Below, one piece after another: positions 51,339 through 59,355 of a stretch of 64,000 nucleotides of DNA. The notes below the pieces were generated by a model. It was not told the origin of the DNA and searched no databases. It saw only the letters and a program-made list of their open reading frames with translations. The stretch lies in NCBI GenBank assembly GCA_030024085.1, contig JASEJE010000010.1, forward strand, positions 35,042 to 99,041. Direction: 5' to 3'. Position 1 is the stretch's first letter; each line of letters starts with the position of its first letter. This DNA comes from Bacillota bacterium. Its GTDB lineage: Bacteria > Bacillota > SHA-98 > UBA4971. A program made the translations under genes and the position numbers.

Positions 51339-51800
51339 CTACGAGCCGGCCGAAGGTTGGGGTTCCGGAGCCCCCACCACCTGGGTGTTGGCCCACTTGT
51401 CGCCGAGTCGGCGGCCGGCGGGGTCGGTGAACACCAGTACGACTTCGATGATGCCGATTATGCCCCCGACTATCGGGCTCAGCACCCATCCCGCAAGGGG
51501 TATCGCAGCCAGAAGAGAGCCGATGGAGAGGGTGGCGTTGCGCTTTATCGAAACGGTCATGTCAACGTCTCCGCCCCCCAGGTTGACCACCTGCAGGCTC
51601 ATCAGCTTCTTACCGATGCTCCTGTTCTTCCATTGCGCGTCCTTTGTCAACTGAAACATGAGCGCATCTTTCGTGAGGGTATACGCAGCCCCCAGCAAAC
51701 CGCCAAGGATTGGAATCAGAATCGTAAGGATCCCTGCAATGACGCCGTCGATAAGCGCGGCCACAAATCGCTTTCCAAGGTCAGCTTTCGGGTAGTTCAA
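51339..51800 (-). CDS. RDD-family membrane protein
   Basis: On the minus strand, an unusually perfect AAGGAGGTGAT lies 7 bases before TTG 51800, so this start is preferred over ATG 51818. The 153-residue protein has DLGKRFVAALIDGVIAGILT, WKNRSIGKKLMSLQVVNL and GRRLGDKWANTQVV, the RDD (PF06271) order with three membrane segments. Function is unknown in most members; some are ion exchangers. Its left neighbour region 51193-51338 shows nothing. Confidence 0.85.
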   Translation of the reverse strand: MNYPKADLGKRFVAALIDGVIAGILTILIPILGGLLGAAYTLTKDALMFQLTKDAQWKNRSIGKKLMSLQVVNLGGGDVDMTVSIKRNATLSIGSLLAAIPLAGWVLSPIVGGIIGIIEVVLVFTDPAGRRLGDKWANTQVVGAPEPQPSAGS

Positions 51801-52394
51801 GACATCACCTCCTTCCATCCCCTGATACCAAATATACGCTATCATTTGAGTTTTTCCTCCACTGCTGTTGGATTCCAGGGCTGTGAACGCACAAGCGGGT
51901 GCGGTCGGCCTCCGTTAGCTGGAGTCCGCAGGTACGCTGAATGCCCGGCTCCCGGCTCCTGGCTCCCGGCCCTCCCGGGGCCCGGCTCCCGGGGCCGGGG
52001 GCCCGTACTCTTGTCGCACGGCTGGTGGACCGGGGACACACAGAATGGTTTTTCCTCGACCAGCGCCTCGGCGACCCCGTCAACTGCCAGGCCTTGCTCC
52101 CCAGCGAGCATACCGGCACCCACTGTGACGCTCCTGGACACATCCTGTCCTGAGGGACCGCGGTCGGCGGCCTGCCCTCTCTTGTGGGGCAGGCGGCATC
52201 TCTTCTAGTGTGTGTATACTCTGTCCAAAACGGGCATATTATGGCAGAGAAAACTGCGTGCGGCCCGGGAGGAACCACGACACATGTGACGAAGTGACGA
52301 CACTACGCGCCTTCCTGGGGAGGCATTCGACCTGCGAGGGGGCGCTTTTGTGTGGGGCAGGCCCCCGCGCGAGCATTCGGAGGTGGTTGGCGAG
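51801..52394. other. Intergenic region with a GC-rich low-complexity tract
   Basis: 51945-52010 is a run of GGCTCCCGG-like units with no coding sense. The 190 bases before dacF should contain its promoter, but no clear -35/-10 was found; TATACT at 52212 lacks a partner. Confidence 0.4.
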
Positions 52395-53612
52395 ATGTTG
52401 TTTTCGAGGAGTCCACGGTTGCGAGCGCACCGTGCACGTGTGCTTTTCATGGCGGGCCTCGTGGCGGCGCTGGCGGCGATGATCGGGCTGCCGGGATCTC
52501 TACAGGCGGCCGCGCCCGAGATGAAGGCGCGTTCGGCCGTGCTCATGAGTGCCGAGACGGGTCAGGTCCTGTATGAGAAAGAGCCTGACATGCGCGTGGC
52601 GCCTGCGAGCATAACCAAGGTCATGACGATGCTCCTCGCCATGGAGGCTGTGGACTCGAAGAAAGTCAGCCTTGATGACACGGTGACAACGAGCACCGAG
52701 GCGAGCCAGATCGGCGGTTCACAGATCTGGCTTGCGGAGGGCGAGCAAATGAAGCTCGGCGACATGATGAAGGCCATTGCCATCGTCTCGGCGAACGACG
52801 CGGCATACGCGGTTTCCGAGTTCGTCGCCGGGAGCGCCGAGGACTTCGTGAACCAGATGAACGAGAAGGCCAGGGAGCTGGGGATGAACAACACGCACTT
52901 CGAGAACCCCGACGGACTCCCGGCCCCGGACCACTACAGCACAGCCCGCGACATCGCCATCATGTCCCGCGAGCTGGTCACGAAGCATCCGAAGGTGCTC
53001 GAGTGGACGAGCGTCTGGACAGACACGCTCGAGCGGAAGGGTCCGAGGGTGCGGCAGGAGGAGTCCTTTCTCAGGAATACAAACGAGCTGATACTCCGTT
53101 ACCCTGGGGCTGACGGCCTGAAGACCGGGATGACCGACGAGGCAGGTTATTGCCTTTCCGGCACGGCGAAGCGGGACGACGTGAGGCTCATCTCGGTGGT
53201 CATGGGGCTTCCCACGAACGATGATCGCCTCGAGGACACGATAAAGCTTCTAAACTACGGCTTCCGCGAGTTCGATCGCGTGGCCGTGGCGAAGAAAGGC
53301 GAGGTGGTGGGTAAGGTACGGGTGCCCAACGGGCGGCGCGAGGATGTTCCCGCCGCGACGAGCGCGGATTTCGTGGCGTTCGTTGAGAAGGGCAAGAAGG
53401 ACCTGGTGAACACATCGATCGAGTCTGAGGAGCGCCGCGCCCCCATCCGGAAGGGAGAGAAGCTCGGAGCCATAGTGGCGTCCCTTGATGGCCGCGAGGT
53501 GGCCCGCATGGACGTCGTCGCCACGGAGGATGTGCCCAGGGCGAACATCTTCACCGTCATCATACGCGCGGTCCGCGACTTCTTCAGGGGGCTTTTCGGA
53601 CGGGGCAGGTAG
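52395..53612 (+). CDS. dacF: D-alanyl-D-alanine carboxypeptidase (DacF/PBP5 type)
   Basis: 405 residues from ATG 52395 (GGAGGTGG 11 bases upstream). The signal peptide contains VLFMAGLVAALAAMIGLPG. Serine-type PBP motifs are Ser72-x-x-Lys75 (PASITKVMTM), SAND (about 139) and DGLKTGMTDEAGYC. A C-terminal beta-rich PBP5_C domain and an amphipathic tail (IIRAVRDFFRGLFGRGR) attach it to the membrane. It removes terminal D-Ala from muropeptides; in spore formers DacF-type enzymes act on the forespore side. Confidence 0.9.
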   Translation: MLFSRSPRLRAHRARVLFMAGLVAALAAMIGLPGSLQAAAPEMKARSAVLMSAETGQVLYEKEPDMRVAPASITKVMTMLLAMEAVDSKKVSLDDTVTTSTEASQIGGSQIWLAEGEQMKLGDMMKAIAIVSANDAAYAVSEFVAGSAEDFVNQMNEKARELGMNNTHFENPDGLPAPDHYSTARDIAIMSRELVTKHPKVLEWTSVWTDTLERKGPRVRQEESFLRNTNELILRYPGADGLKTGMTDEAGYCLSGTAKRDDVRLISVVMGLPTNDDRLEDTIKLLNYGFREFDRVAVAKKGEVVGKVRVPNGRREDVPAATSADFVAFVEKGKKDLVNTSIESEERRAPIRKGEKLGAIVASLDGREVARMDVVATEDVPRANIFTVIIRAVRDFFRGLFGRGR

Positions 53613-53801
53613 GACGGCGTCAATACCGCCACCCTTAGCGGCGTTCGCAAAACAGGATGCGTTAGTAGGGCCGCCAAGTGAGGGTGCAGAAATGCTCCTG
53701 GCTTTGGAGAGGGTTGCCGCTAAACCGCGGTCAGCGGGTTTTCCGGGCAGGCCCCGGGTGAAGCAGGAATTCCCGATGTTGCGCATAATCTATTAAGCGC
53801 A

Positions 53802-54887
53802 ATGGCCAGAACGGAAGGTAGAAGACTTCTCATCGTTGCGCGGGCGAAGCTGAACCTCACCCTCGACATCCTCGGTCGGCGGCCCGACGGGTACCACGAG
53901 CTCGAGTCCGTGGTGCAGTCCATCGACATGTACGACGGTGTCGCGCTCGGGTCCACGCCGGCGCGTCCCGTGTCCGGGCGTGGCAGGGAACTCGGCGTCA
54001 CTCTGGCCTGCCAGGACCCCCGCGTCCCGCTGGGCCACGAGAACCTCGCCTTCAAGGCCGCGCTCGCTCTGTCGCGTTTCACCGGCCTCGGGGCCGCTGT
54101 ATGGGTCGACATAAGAAAGCGGATCCCGGTCGGAGCGGGGCTCGGCGGGGGGAGCGCGGATGCGGCTGCGGTGCTCGTCGGTCTGAATGAACTATGGGGG
54201 CTTGGGCTTGACGCGACTGAGCTTGCGAGGATCGGCGAGACCGTCGGGGCCGATGTGCCCTTCTGCTTGACAGGCGGCACCGCGGTCATCCGGGGCAAGG
54301 GGGAGCAGGTCGAAGCGCTTCCTGCGCTCCAGAATCTGTGGTTTGTGGTGGTGGTCCCCGAAGACAGGATAAGTACGGCTGAGGCGTACGCGGCATATGA
54401 TAGGCTTGCAGGGGACGAGCCCGGAGGGAATGCCGCCGGTGTCGGCAAGGCCGGCGAGGTTGACGAGGCCAGCGAGGCTGGTGGGGCCGTGGAGGTCGGT
54501 GGTGCTGTTGGTGCCAGCGGAGTCTCAGAGGCCGGGGAGACTCGCGAGCCCGGCCGGGCGGGTCGTGCCACCCCGGAGATGCTGGCAGCCATAGCCGCAC
54601 GCGACGTGGGGCGGATGGCGGCAGGGCTCGCCAATGACCTCGAGCGGGCGGCGACAGGCATGGTTCCTGAGATTCAGGAGGCGAAGCAGGCGCTGCTCGA
54701 TGCGGGTGCCACGGGAGTGGGGATGTCCGGTAGTGGGCCCGCGGTGTTCGGGATAGCCGAGGATGAGAAGGCTGCAAGGCGGATGAGGCGCATTGTGCGG
54801 GAGACATACGATACGACGTTCGTGTGCTGTTCGGCCCCGGGTGGACTCGAGCGCATCCCGGTGCGGCAGTCGAGGCGCTACAACTGA
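53802..54887 (+). CDS. ispE: 4-diphosphocytidyl-2-C-methyl-D-erythritol kinase, with a low-complexity insertion
   Basis: 361 residues, longer than the usual 280-300. GHMP kinase motifs: VARAKLNLTLDILGRRPDGY, PVGAGLGGGSADAAAVL and GATGVGMSGSGPAVFG. It phosphorylates CDP-methylerythritol in the MEP isoprenoid pathway. Residues about 203-257 are a Gly/Ala/Val/Glu-rich insertion encoded by near-repetitive GGC-GAG-GTT-type DNA, between the ATP-binding and C-terminal domains. The stop codon TGA is in CTGAGTATGGCGG, the left end of an A repeat. The RBS is weak. Confidence 0.93.
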   Translation: MARTEGRRLLIVARAKLNLTLDILGRRPDGYHELESVVQSIDMYDGVALGSTPARPVSGRGRELGVTLACQDPRVPLGHENLAFKAALALSRFTGLGAAVWVDIRKRIPVGAGLGGGSADAAAVLVGLNELWGLGLDATELARIGETVGADVPFCLTGGTAVIRGKGEQVEALPALQNLWFVVVVPEDRISTAEAYAAYDRLAGDEPGGNAAGVGKAGEVDEASEAGGAVEVGGAVGASGVSEAGETREPGRAGRATPEMLAAIAARDVGRMAAGLANDLERAATGMVPEIQEAKQALLDAGATGVGMSGSGPAVFGIAEDEKAARRMRRIVRETYDTTFVCCSAPGGLERIPVRQSRRYN

Positions 54888-55093
54888 GTATGGCGGCATA
54901 AGTTTGCGCCGCTTCTCCTGACGGTGTTGGGGTTGCCGGTGCTTGCACGACGGGGCGCCTGGAATTTGGCTAGCCTTAAGCGCCAAATTCGAACGCATCT
55001 CACCGCACGCGCCGTCCCCGGAGGGCAACACCGGCAACCCCGAACAGGATTTGCGCGCTGAAAAGTAGTGGGAATTCGTGGCGATCTACTTGG
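54884..55093 (+). repeat. Repeat element A copy (210 bp) bridging two genes
   Basis: Left end CTGAGTATGGCGGCATAAG contains the ispE stop; right end GTGGCGATCTACTTGG runs into GGAGAGGAG, the Shine-Dalgarno of the next gene. Core GGCTAGCCTTAAGCGCC. The element therefore fills the whole gap between the two reading frames. Confidence 0.9.
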
Positions 55094-55109
55094 AGAGGAG
55101 ACGGTGCGC

Positions 55110-55868
55110 ATGGTCGATGCCGTGATCCTGGCAGGGGCGGACAACGACGGGAGGCTTGCGGGCTACGACGCCGCGCGCTACGAGGCGCTCATCGATATAG
55201 CCGGGAAACCCATGATCCACTATGTGTTGCGCGCCGTGAAGACGTGTTCCAGGATCGGACGTGTGGCCGTGGTGGGGCCGAAGAAGGCGCTCGAGGAAGC
55301 CATCCCGCCGGGGAATGCCATCATGGTGGAGAGGGTCGGTTCCATCGTCGACAACCTCAAGGCAGGGATCAGATCCCTCGACCCGCAGGGAAAGGTGCTC
55401 ATCGTCACTGCGGACCTGCCCCTCCTGACGGCCGAAGCCCTGGAGGACCTCTTTCAGAAGGCGGACACGAGCCCCGCGGAGATCCATTACCCGCTGCTTC
55501 GCAAGGAAACGAACGAAGCGAGGTTCCCGGGGATGAAACGCACTTACCTCACTGTGGCCGAGGGGACATTCACCGGCGGCAATGTGATCCTGGCGTCGCC
55601 CCTGGGGCTGGAGGCGTGCGGCAGGCTCCTCGAGCAGGCAGTGGCGACACGGAAGAAGCCCTGGATGATGGCGGCATTCCTCGGGCTGGGATGTACGGTC
55701 AAGTTCATCCTTGGACGCCTTTCCATACACGATGTGGAGAGGCGTCTACAAGAGATCGCAGGGGTACGAGGCGTGGCCATCATCTCGGAGTTCCCGGAGA
55801 TCGCGGTGGACGTGGATAAGCCAAGCGACCTGGAACTCGTCCGGAAGCTGGTCGCTTCCCCGGCCTAA
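55110..55868 (+). CDS. MobA-like nucleotidyltransferase family protein
   Basis: 252 residues from ATG 55110 (GGAGAGGAG 9 bases upstream; GTG 55104 is too close). VDAVILAGADNDGRLAGY is a variant of the G-x-G nucleotide loop; DIAGKPMIHYVLRAVKT, IVTADLPLLTAEAL and GNVILASP are the MobA/GlmU-N type fold (NTP_transf_3). It probably transfers a nucleotidyl group to a small metabolite; substrate unknown. It lies between ispE and spoVG, where B. subtilis has purR and yabJ. Confidence 0.8.
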   Translation: MVDAVILAGADNDGRLAGYDAARYEALIDIAGKPMIHYVLRAVKTCSRIGRVAVVGPKKALEEAIPPGNAIMVERVGSIVDNLKAGIRSLDPQGKVLIVTADLPLLTAEALEDLFQKADTSPAEIHYPLLRKETNEARFPGMKRTYLTVAEGTFTGGNVILASPLGLEACGRLLEQAVATRKKPWMMAAFLGLGCTVKFILGRLSIHDVERRLQEIAGVRGVAIISEFPEIAVDVDKPSDLELVRKLVASPA

Positions 55869-56321
55869 TACTGCCCTGTTACGTATGCGTTCTTTGCCGG
55901 AATCACAGGTTCGGGGCCGCTGACGGCGCCGATTTCCCGGCCTGGCGGTGCAACCAGCGCCGTTGAACCGGATGTCATTACGTATCTAACAAAGTAGTAC
56001 TAAGCGTGAGTTCACGAATCCATGCCGGTTTGGGAGAAGCTCCCGGGCTGCCGGTGCTCGCACGACGAGGCACTCTCGATTCGGCAAGCCTGAATGCCAA
56101 GTCTGACAAGGTGCGCCGCAGGCGCGCCGTCCCCGGATTGCAGTACCGGCAGCCCCTGGAAAAGTGGCGATGAATTCCGAACCCGCACTTAGCCGTGCTG
56201 GAGCCATCCGGACGAAGGAATCCGCGATTTCCGTCTGCCATAAGCAGGAATATATGGGTGAGCGTGGAATGTACTCTACGCAACCCACATAAGTACCCCT
56301 TATGGAAGGCGGTGACCGAAA
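55869..56321. other. Intergenic region before spoVG
   Basis: Contains an A repeat at 56000-56192. The 129 bases after it lead to spoVG; a sigma-H-type promoter would be expected but none was recognisable. No gene. Confidence 0.45.
56000..56192 (+). repeat. Repeat element A copy (193 bp, short-end subfamily)
   Basis: Left end CTAAGCGTGAGTTCACGAAT, right end TTCCGAACCCGCACTTAG (inverted). Inner arms GGGCTGCCGGTGCTCGCAC and TGCAGTACCGGCAGCCCC. Same subfamily as 44939, opposite orientation. Not at a stop codon. Confidence 0.85.
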
Positions 56322-56597
56322 TTGAACATCACTGAAGTGCGGGTCAGGCCGGTGAAGAGCGACGGGAAGACGAAGGCGATAGCGTCGATAACCTTCGACA
56401 ATGCGTTCGTCGTCAAGGAACTCAAGGTGGTGGAGGGCCCCACCGGGCTCTTCGTGTCGATGCCCAGCCGTAAGGTGGGGGCCAACGGATACAGGGACAT
56501 CGCTCACCCGATCACAGCACAGGCGCGGGCGGAGATCCACAAGGCGGTCATGTCGGCGTACGAAACCCAGGCAAACGGGCAGTCCGCGGCCAACTGA
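56322..56597 (+). CDS. spoVG: SpoVG, regulatory RNA-binding protein
   Basis: 91 residues from TTG 56322 (GGAAGGCGGTGA upstream). ITEVRVRPVKSDGKTKAIAS, ITFDNAFVVKELKVVEG and FVSMPSRKVGANGYRDIAHP are essentially invariant in SpoVG. It affects sporulation and division control and binds nucleic acid in several Firmicutes. The order ispE..spoVG..glmU-prs supports the call. The stop TGA is in CTGAGTATGGCGCC, an A repeat end. Confidence 0.97.
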   Translation: MNITEVRVRPVKSDGKTKAIASITFDNAFVVKELKVVEGPTGLFVSMPSRKVGANGYRDIAHPITAQARAEIHKAVMSAYETQANGQSAAN

Positions 56598-56918
56598 GTA
56601 TGGCGCCATGAGGCTGTTGATTTCCTCCACTTTATGGCAACGCAGCTCGGTGGAATCCCGGAAAACGGTCGCCGTGCACGGCCAAACTGGCAACTACTGG
56701 GGAAAATCAACGGTCTCCGCCATAAGTTTGCGCCACTTCTCCTGACCGTGTTGGGGTTGCCGGTGCTTGCTAGGGCGGGGCGCCTGGAATTTGGCTAGCC
56801 TTAAGCGCCAGATTCGAACGCATCTCACCGCACGCGCTGTCCCCGGAGGGCAACACCGGCAACCCTGGCGAGGACCTGCGCGCTGAAACGTAGCGCGGAT
56901 TTGTGGTGATCTACCTAG
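56594..56918 (+). repeat. Repeat element A copy interrupted by element B (325 bp total)
   Basis: Left end CTGAGTATGGCGCCAT holds the spoVG stop. Element B interrupts after 16 bases; the rest resumes CGCCATAAGTTTGCGCCAC through to GTGATCTACCTAG. Without B and one duplication it is 211 bp. The 208 bases from its end to the tRNA carry no gene. Confidence 0.9.
56610..56717 (+). mobile_element. Element B: second 108-bp copy with 6-bp target duplication
   Basis: Ends GAGGCTGTTGATTT and AAAATCAACGGTCTC; flanking duplication CGCCAT (56604-56609 and 56718-56723). Same length as the copy at 51069, with only scattered differences. Inserted near the left end of an A repeat. Confidence 0.92.
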
Positions 56919-57126
56919 TACCCGTTTCGCAACGCCGCGCAAGGGGAGTGCCGGCTGCGAGCAGCGGGGGGCATGTATCGAGGCGGGAGGCACCCCGCGG
57001 CACTGTGGTGCGACCCCGGCGGCAGGCAATGCCCCGACGACAGCGATGCCCCGGCGTCTCTTGACGTGCCCCGGCCTCTCTGCTATACTCGTGATGCTGA
57101 AGATGAGACAATTCATGGCTCTGTGC

Positions 57127-57201
57127 TGGGGCGTAGCCAAGCGGTAAGGCACGGGACTTTGGATCCTGCATGCGGAGGTTCGAATCCTCCCGCCCCAGCC
57201 A
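57127..57201 (+). tRNA. trnQ: tRNA-Gln (anticodon TTG)
   Basis: Acceptor TGGGGCG/CGCCCCA, anticodon stem CGGGA/TCCTG with loop CTTTGGA (anticodon TTG, reads CAA), T-arm GGAGG-TTCGAAT-CCTCC, discriminator G and encoded CCA at 57199-57201. The stop codon of the convergent CCA-adding enzyme gene is 2 bases away. Confidence 0.97.
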
Positions 57202-57203
57202 AA

Positions 57204-58580
57204 TCATGTACCCTTCATGTCCTGCAGGAGCGGCAGGAGCCTTTCCCGAGAGTTGAGCTCAGGGTCCTCGAGCACGGCATCGAGGAGCCTCGAAAGCGCC
57301 TTTCCCACCTGTGGCCCCTCAGGCACTCCGAGCGCCTCCATGACGTCGTTGCCGTTCACGGCAAGGTCGCGCACCGAAAGCACCGGGCCTCTCGACATCA
57401 CGTCTTCAACCCTGGCGAGGAAAGCCGCCATGTTGCTGTCAGGCCCCGGCCCGGCGCCGAGGGCCGTTCTGTCAGCCTCGCGCAGCTTCGCGAGATCGCG
57501 GATTACGTCGATCCCAAGGGTCGCGACGATGCGGCGAATGCCCTTGTCCTTCGTCGCCGGGTCGCACGTGAACATGTGCCGCTCGATGAGCAGCGTAACC
57601 CTTCGAACGAGTTCGCCCGCGTACCGAAGCCTTTCGAGCGCCTGACGCGCAAGCGCGGCCCCGACCTTCTCATGGCCGAAGAACCTCGTTGCGCCGCTCG
57701 CGTCGCGCCCCAGCGTCGCGGGTTTCCCGATGTCATGGAGGAGCGCGGCGAGGCGAAGGTGGAGCACAGGCTCGACGATGTCGGTCACCTTCAGGCTGTG
57801 GTCGAAGACGGTCCCGGCTCCCGGGGGACCTGCCGGGGCCGCGATGCACGCCTGGAGTTCGGGGATGATGTGCTGGAGGAGCCCGGTCTCTTCCGCAATG
57901 CGTATCGAGTCGCCGGCACGGGGCGATATGAGCATCGCGGAAAGCTCCTCGCGAATCCTCTCCCACGAGATCCTTGTGATGGCCTCGTGGTTGCTTTCGA
58001 TGGCTGCCAGGGTCCCGGACGCGATGGCAAATCCAAGCTCAGCGCCGAGGCGGACCGCCCGCAGCATCCTCAGCGAGTCCTCCCGAAAGCGAGCACAGGG
58101 ATCGCCGACGGCGCGGATGACCTGCGCCTTCAGGTCACCCAGGCCGTTGTAACAATCGAGCACTGCCCCTTGGAGCACATCGTATGCCAGGGCGTTGATG
58201 GTAAAGTCCCGGCGGGCGAGGTCGTCCCTGACGTCGGAAGAGAAGACGACCACGTCGGGCCTGCGTCCGTCGCTGTACGTTCCGTCCTTTCGGAAGGTCG
58301 TAACTTCCACGGCGTCGCGGTCCGCTGACAGAACCGTGACCGTGCCATAGCGCTTTCCCGTGGGCACCGCGCTTCCGCGGAAGATGTCCTCGACCTCATC
58401 CGGGGTCGCTGATGTGCAGATGTCCCAGTCCTTCGGCGTCCTGCCGAGGAGCGAGTCCCGCACGGCGCCGCCCACCACGTACGCGTGGTGTCCCCGCGCC
58501 TCCAGTTCCCGCGCGATACGGGCGACGTGCCTCGGCACTTCGATATTCATGTTGACGATACGCTCGAAGTTCAGGTCCAT
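57204..58580 (-). CDS. cca: CCA-adding enzyme / tRNA nucleotidyltransferase with HD domain
   Basis: 458 residues on the minus strand from ATG 58580 (GAGG 5 bases upstream; ATG 58550 has no RBS). The class II nucleotidyltransferase head is YVVGGAVRDSLLGRTPKDWD, then RRDFTINALAYDV and RFREDSLRMLRAVRLGAELG. The HD-type motif is LAALLHDIGKPATL with FFGHEKVGA. It adds or repairs the tRNA 3' CCA. Its 3' end is tail-to-tail with the tRNA-Gln gene, 2 bases apart. Confidence 0.93.
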   Translation of the reverse strand: MDLNFERIVNMNIEVPRHVARIARELEARGHHAYVVGGAVRDSLLGRTPKDWDICTSATPDEVEDIFRGSAVPTGKRYGTVTVLSADRDAVEVTTFRKDGTYSDGRRPDVVVFSSDVRDDLARRDFTINALAYDVLQGAVLDCYNGLGDLKAQVIRAVGDPCARFREDSLRMLRAVRLGAELGFAIASGTLAAIESNHEAITRISWERIREELSAMLISPRAGDSIRIAEETGLLQHIIPELQACIAAPAGPPGAGTVFDHSLKVTDIVEPVLHLRLAALLHDIGKPATLGRDASGATRFFGHEKVGAALARQALERLRYAGELVRRVTLLIERHMFTCDPATKDKGIRRIVATLGIDVIRDLAKLREADRTALGAGPGPDSNMAAFLARVEDVMSRGPVLSVRDLAVNGNDVMEALGVPEGPQVGKALSRLLDAVLEDPELNSRERLLPLLQDMKGT

Positions 58581-59355
58581 GGTCCTCGCGTGGCCGTGCC
58601 GCTCTTCTGTAAGCTGCAAGCACGTCCTGAAACAGGGTTCGTTAGTTCCTCCCCAGGACGGGGCGGCACAAAAACGGGATAGCTTTACTGAAAGTATATC
58701 CGAGGGTTACCGTGAGCGTCAATTGAAGGGAGGTGCGGGGGCGGGCGCAGGGGCGGCGTCTGGGCGGAGGCTCTGTCGACGAGAGCGGGGAGGGGCCGCG
58801 GGTTGTGCCGTGCTCTTGGCCGGAGGTAGGTGGCGGGAATCCTGCCACCCATTACACCGTGGGTGGCTGTCTCCCGATCATCCTCACGTTCGTCCTATGG
58901 ACGACCAACTCCAGAATCGAAATGATGGCGCACGCACAGTGCGCGTGCCCCTTGGCCACGTTATCGACGGCACATGCAGCTTATGGCCTCGAGGCTGCAA
59001 GTCTATAGCGGTACCCGTTCCGGACATCACGGGTTTCCTGGGAACCGCGCGGTCAAGGGCCAGCAGGGCCAGGAGCCGCCCTGCCAGAGAAGCCCACCAC
59101 GCCCGCCAAACCGGATGACGTTTCATATCTGACAGAGTACTGCTATGCCTATGCCTATGCCTATGCCGGGGCCTGTACCTACGCCTGCGCATGTGCCTGC
59201 ATCTGCGCTGCGCGAGGCAAGTGACAGCCACACGGTGAGGCTGGGAATAATAGTGGCTGGATGGCTATGGGGCGAGTGGACCCTGCCCGAACCCGCCAGA
59301 CAGGCCAACGCCCCTGCCCCTGCAAAGGCCCAAGTTGTACAAAGGAGGGACGATG
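58581..59355. other. 0.78-kb intergenic region with an orphan array unit and a hexamer repeat
   Basis: 59008-59040 matches 48429-48461 at 32 of 33 positions (the last unit of the 48-kb array and its flank). TATGCC occurs four times at 59145-59168. 58730-58800 is GC-rich low complexity. No gene is supported. Confidence 0.7.

Noticed and set aside
51267..52208. 313-codon + strand frame
   Set aside because: It is antisense to the RDD gene and continues through a GC-rich low-complexity tract; no family resemblance.
56973..58328. 451-codon + strand frame
   Set aside because: It covers the tRNA-Gln gene and is antisense to the CCA-adding enzyme; a shadow of GC-rich codon bias.
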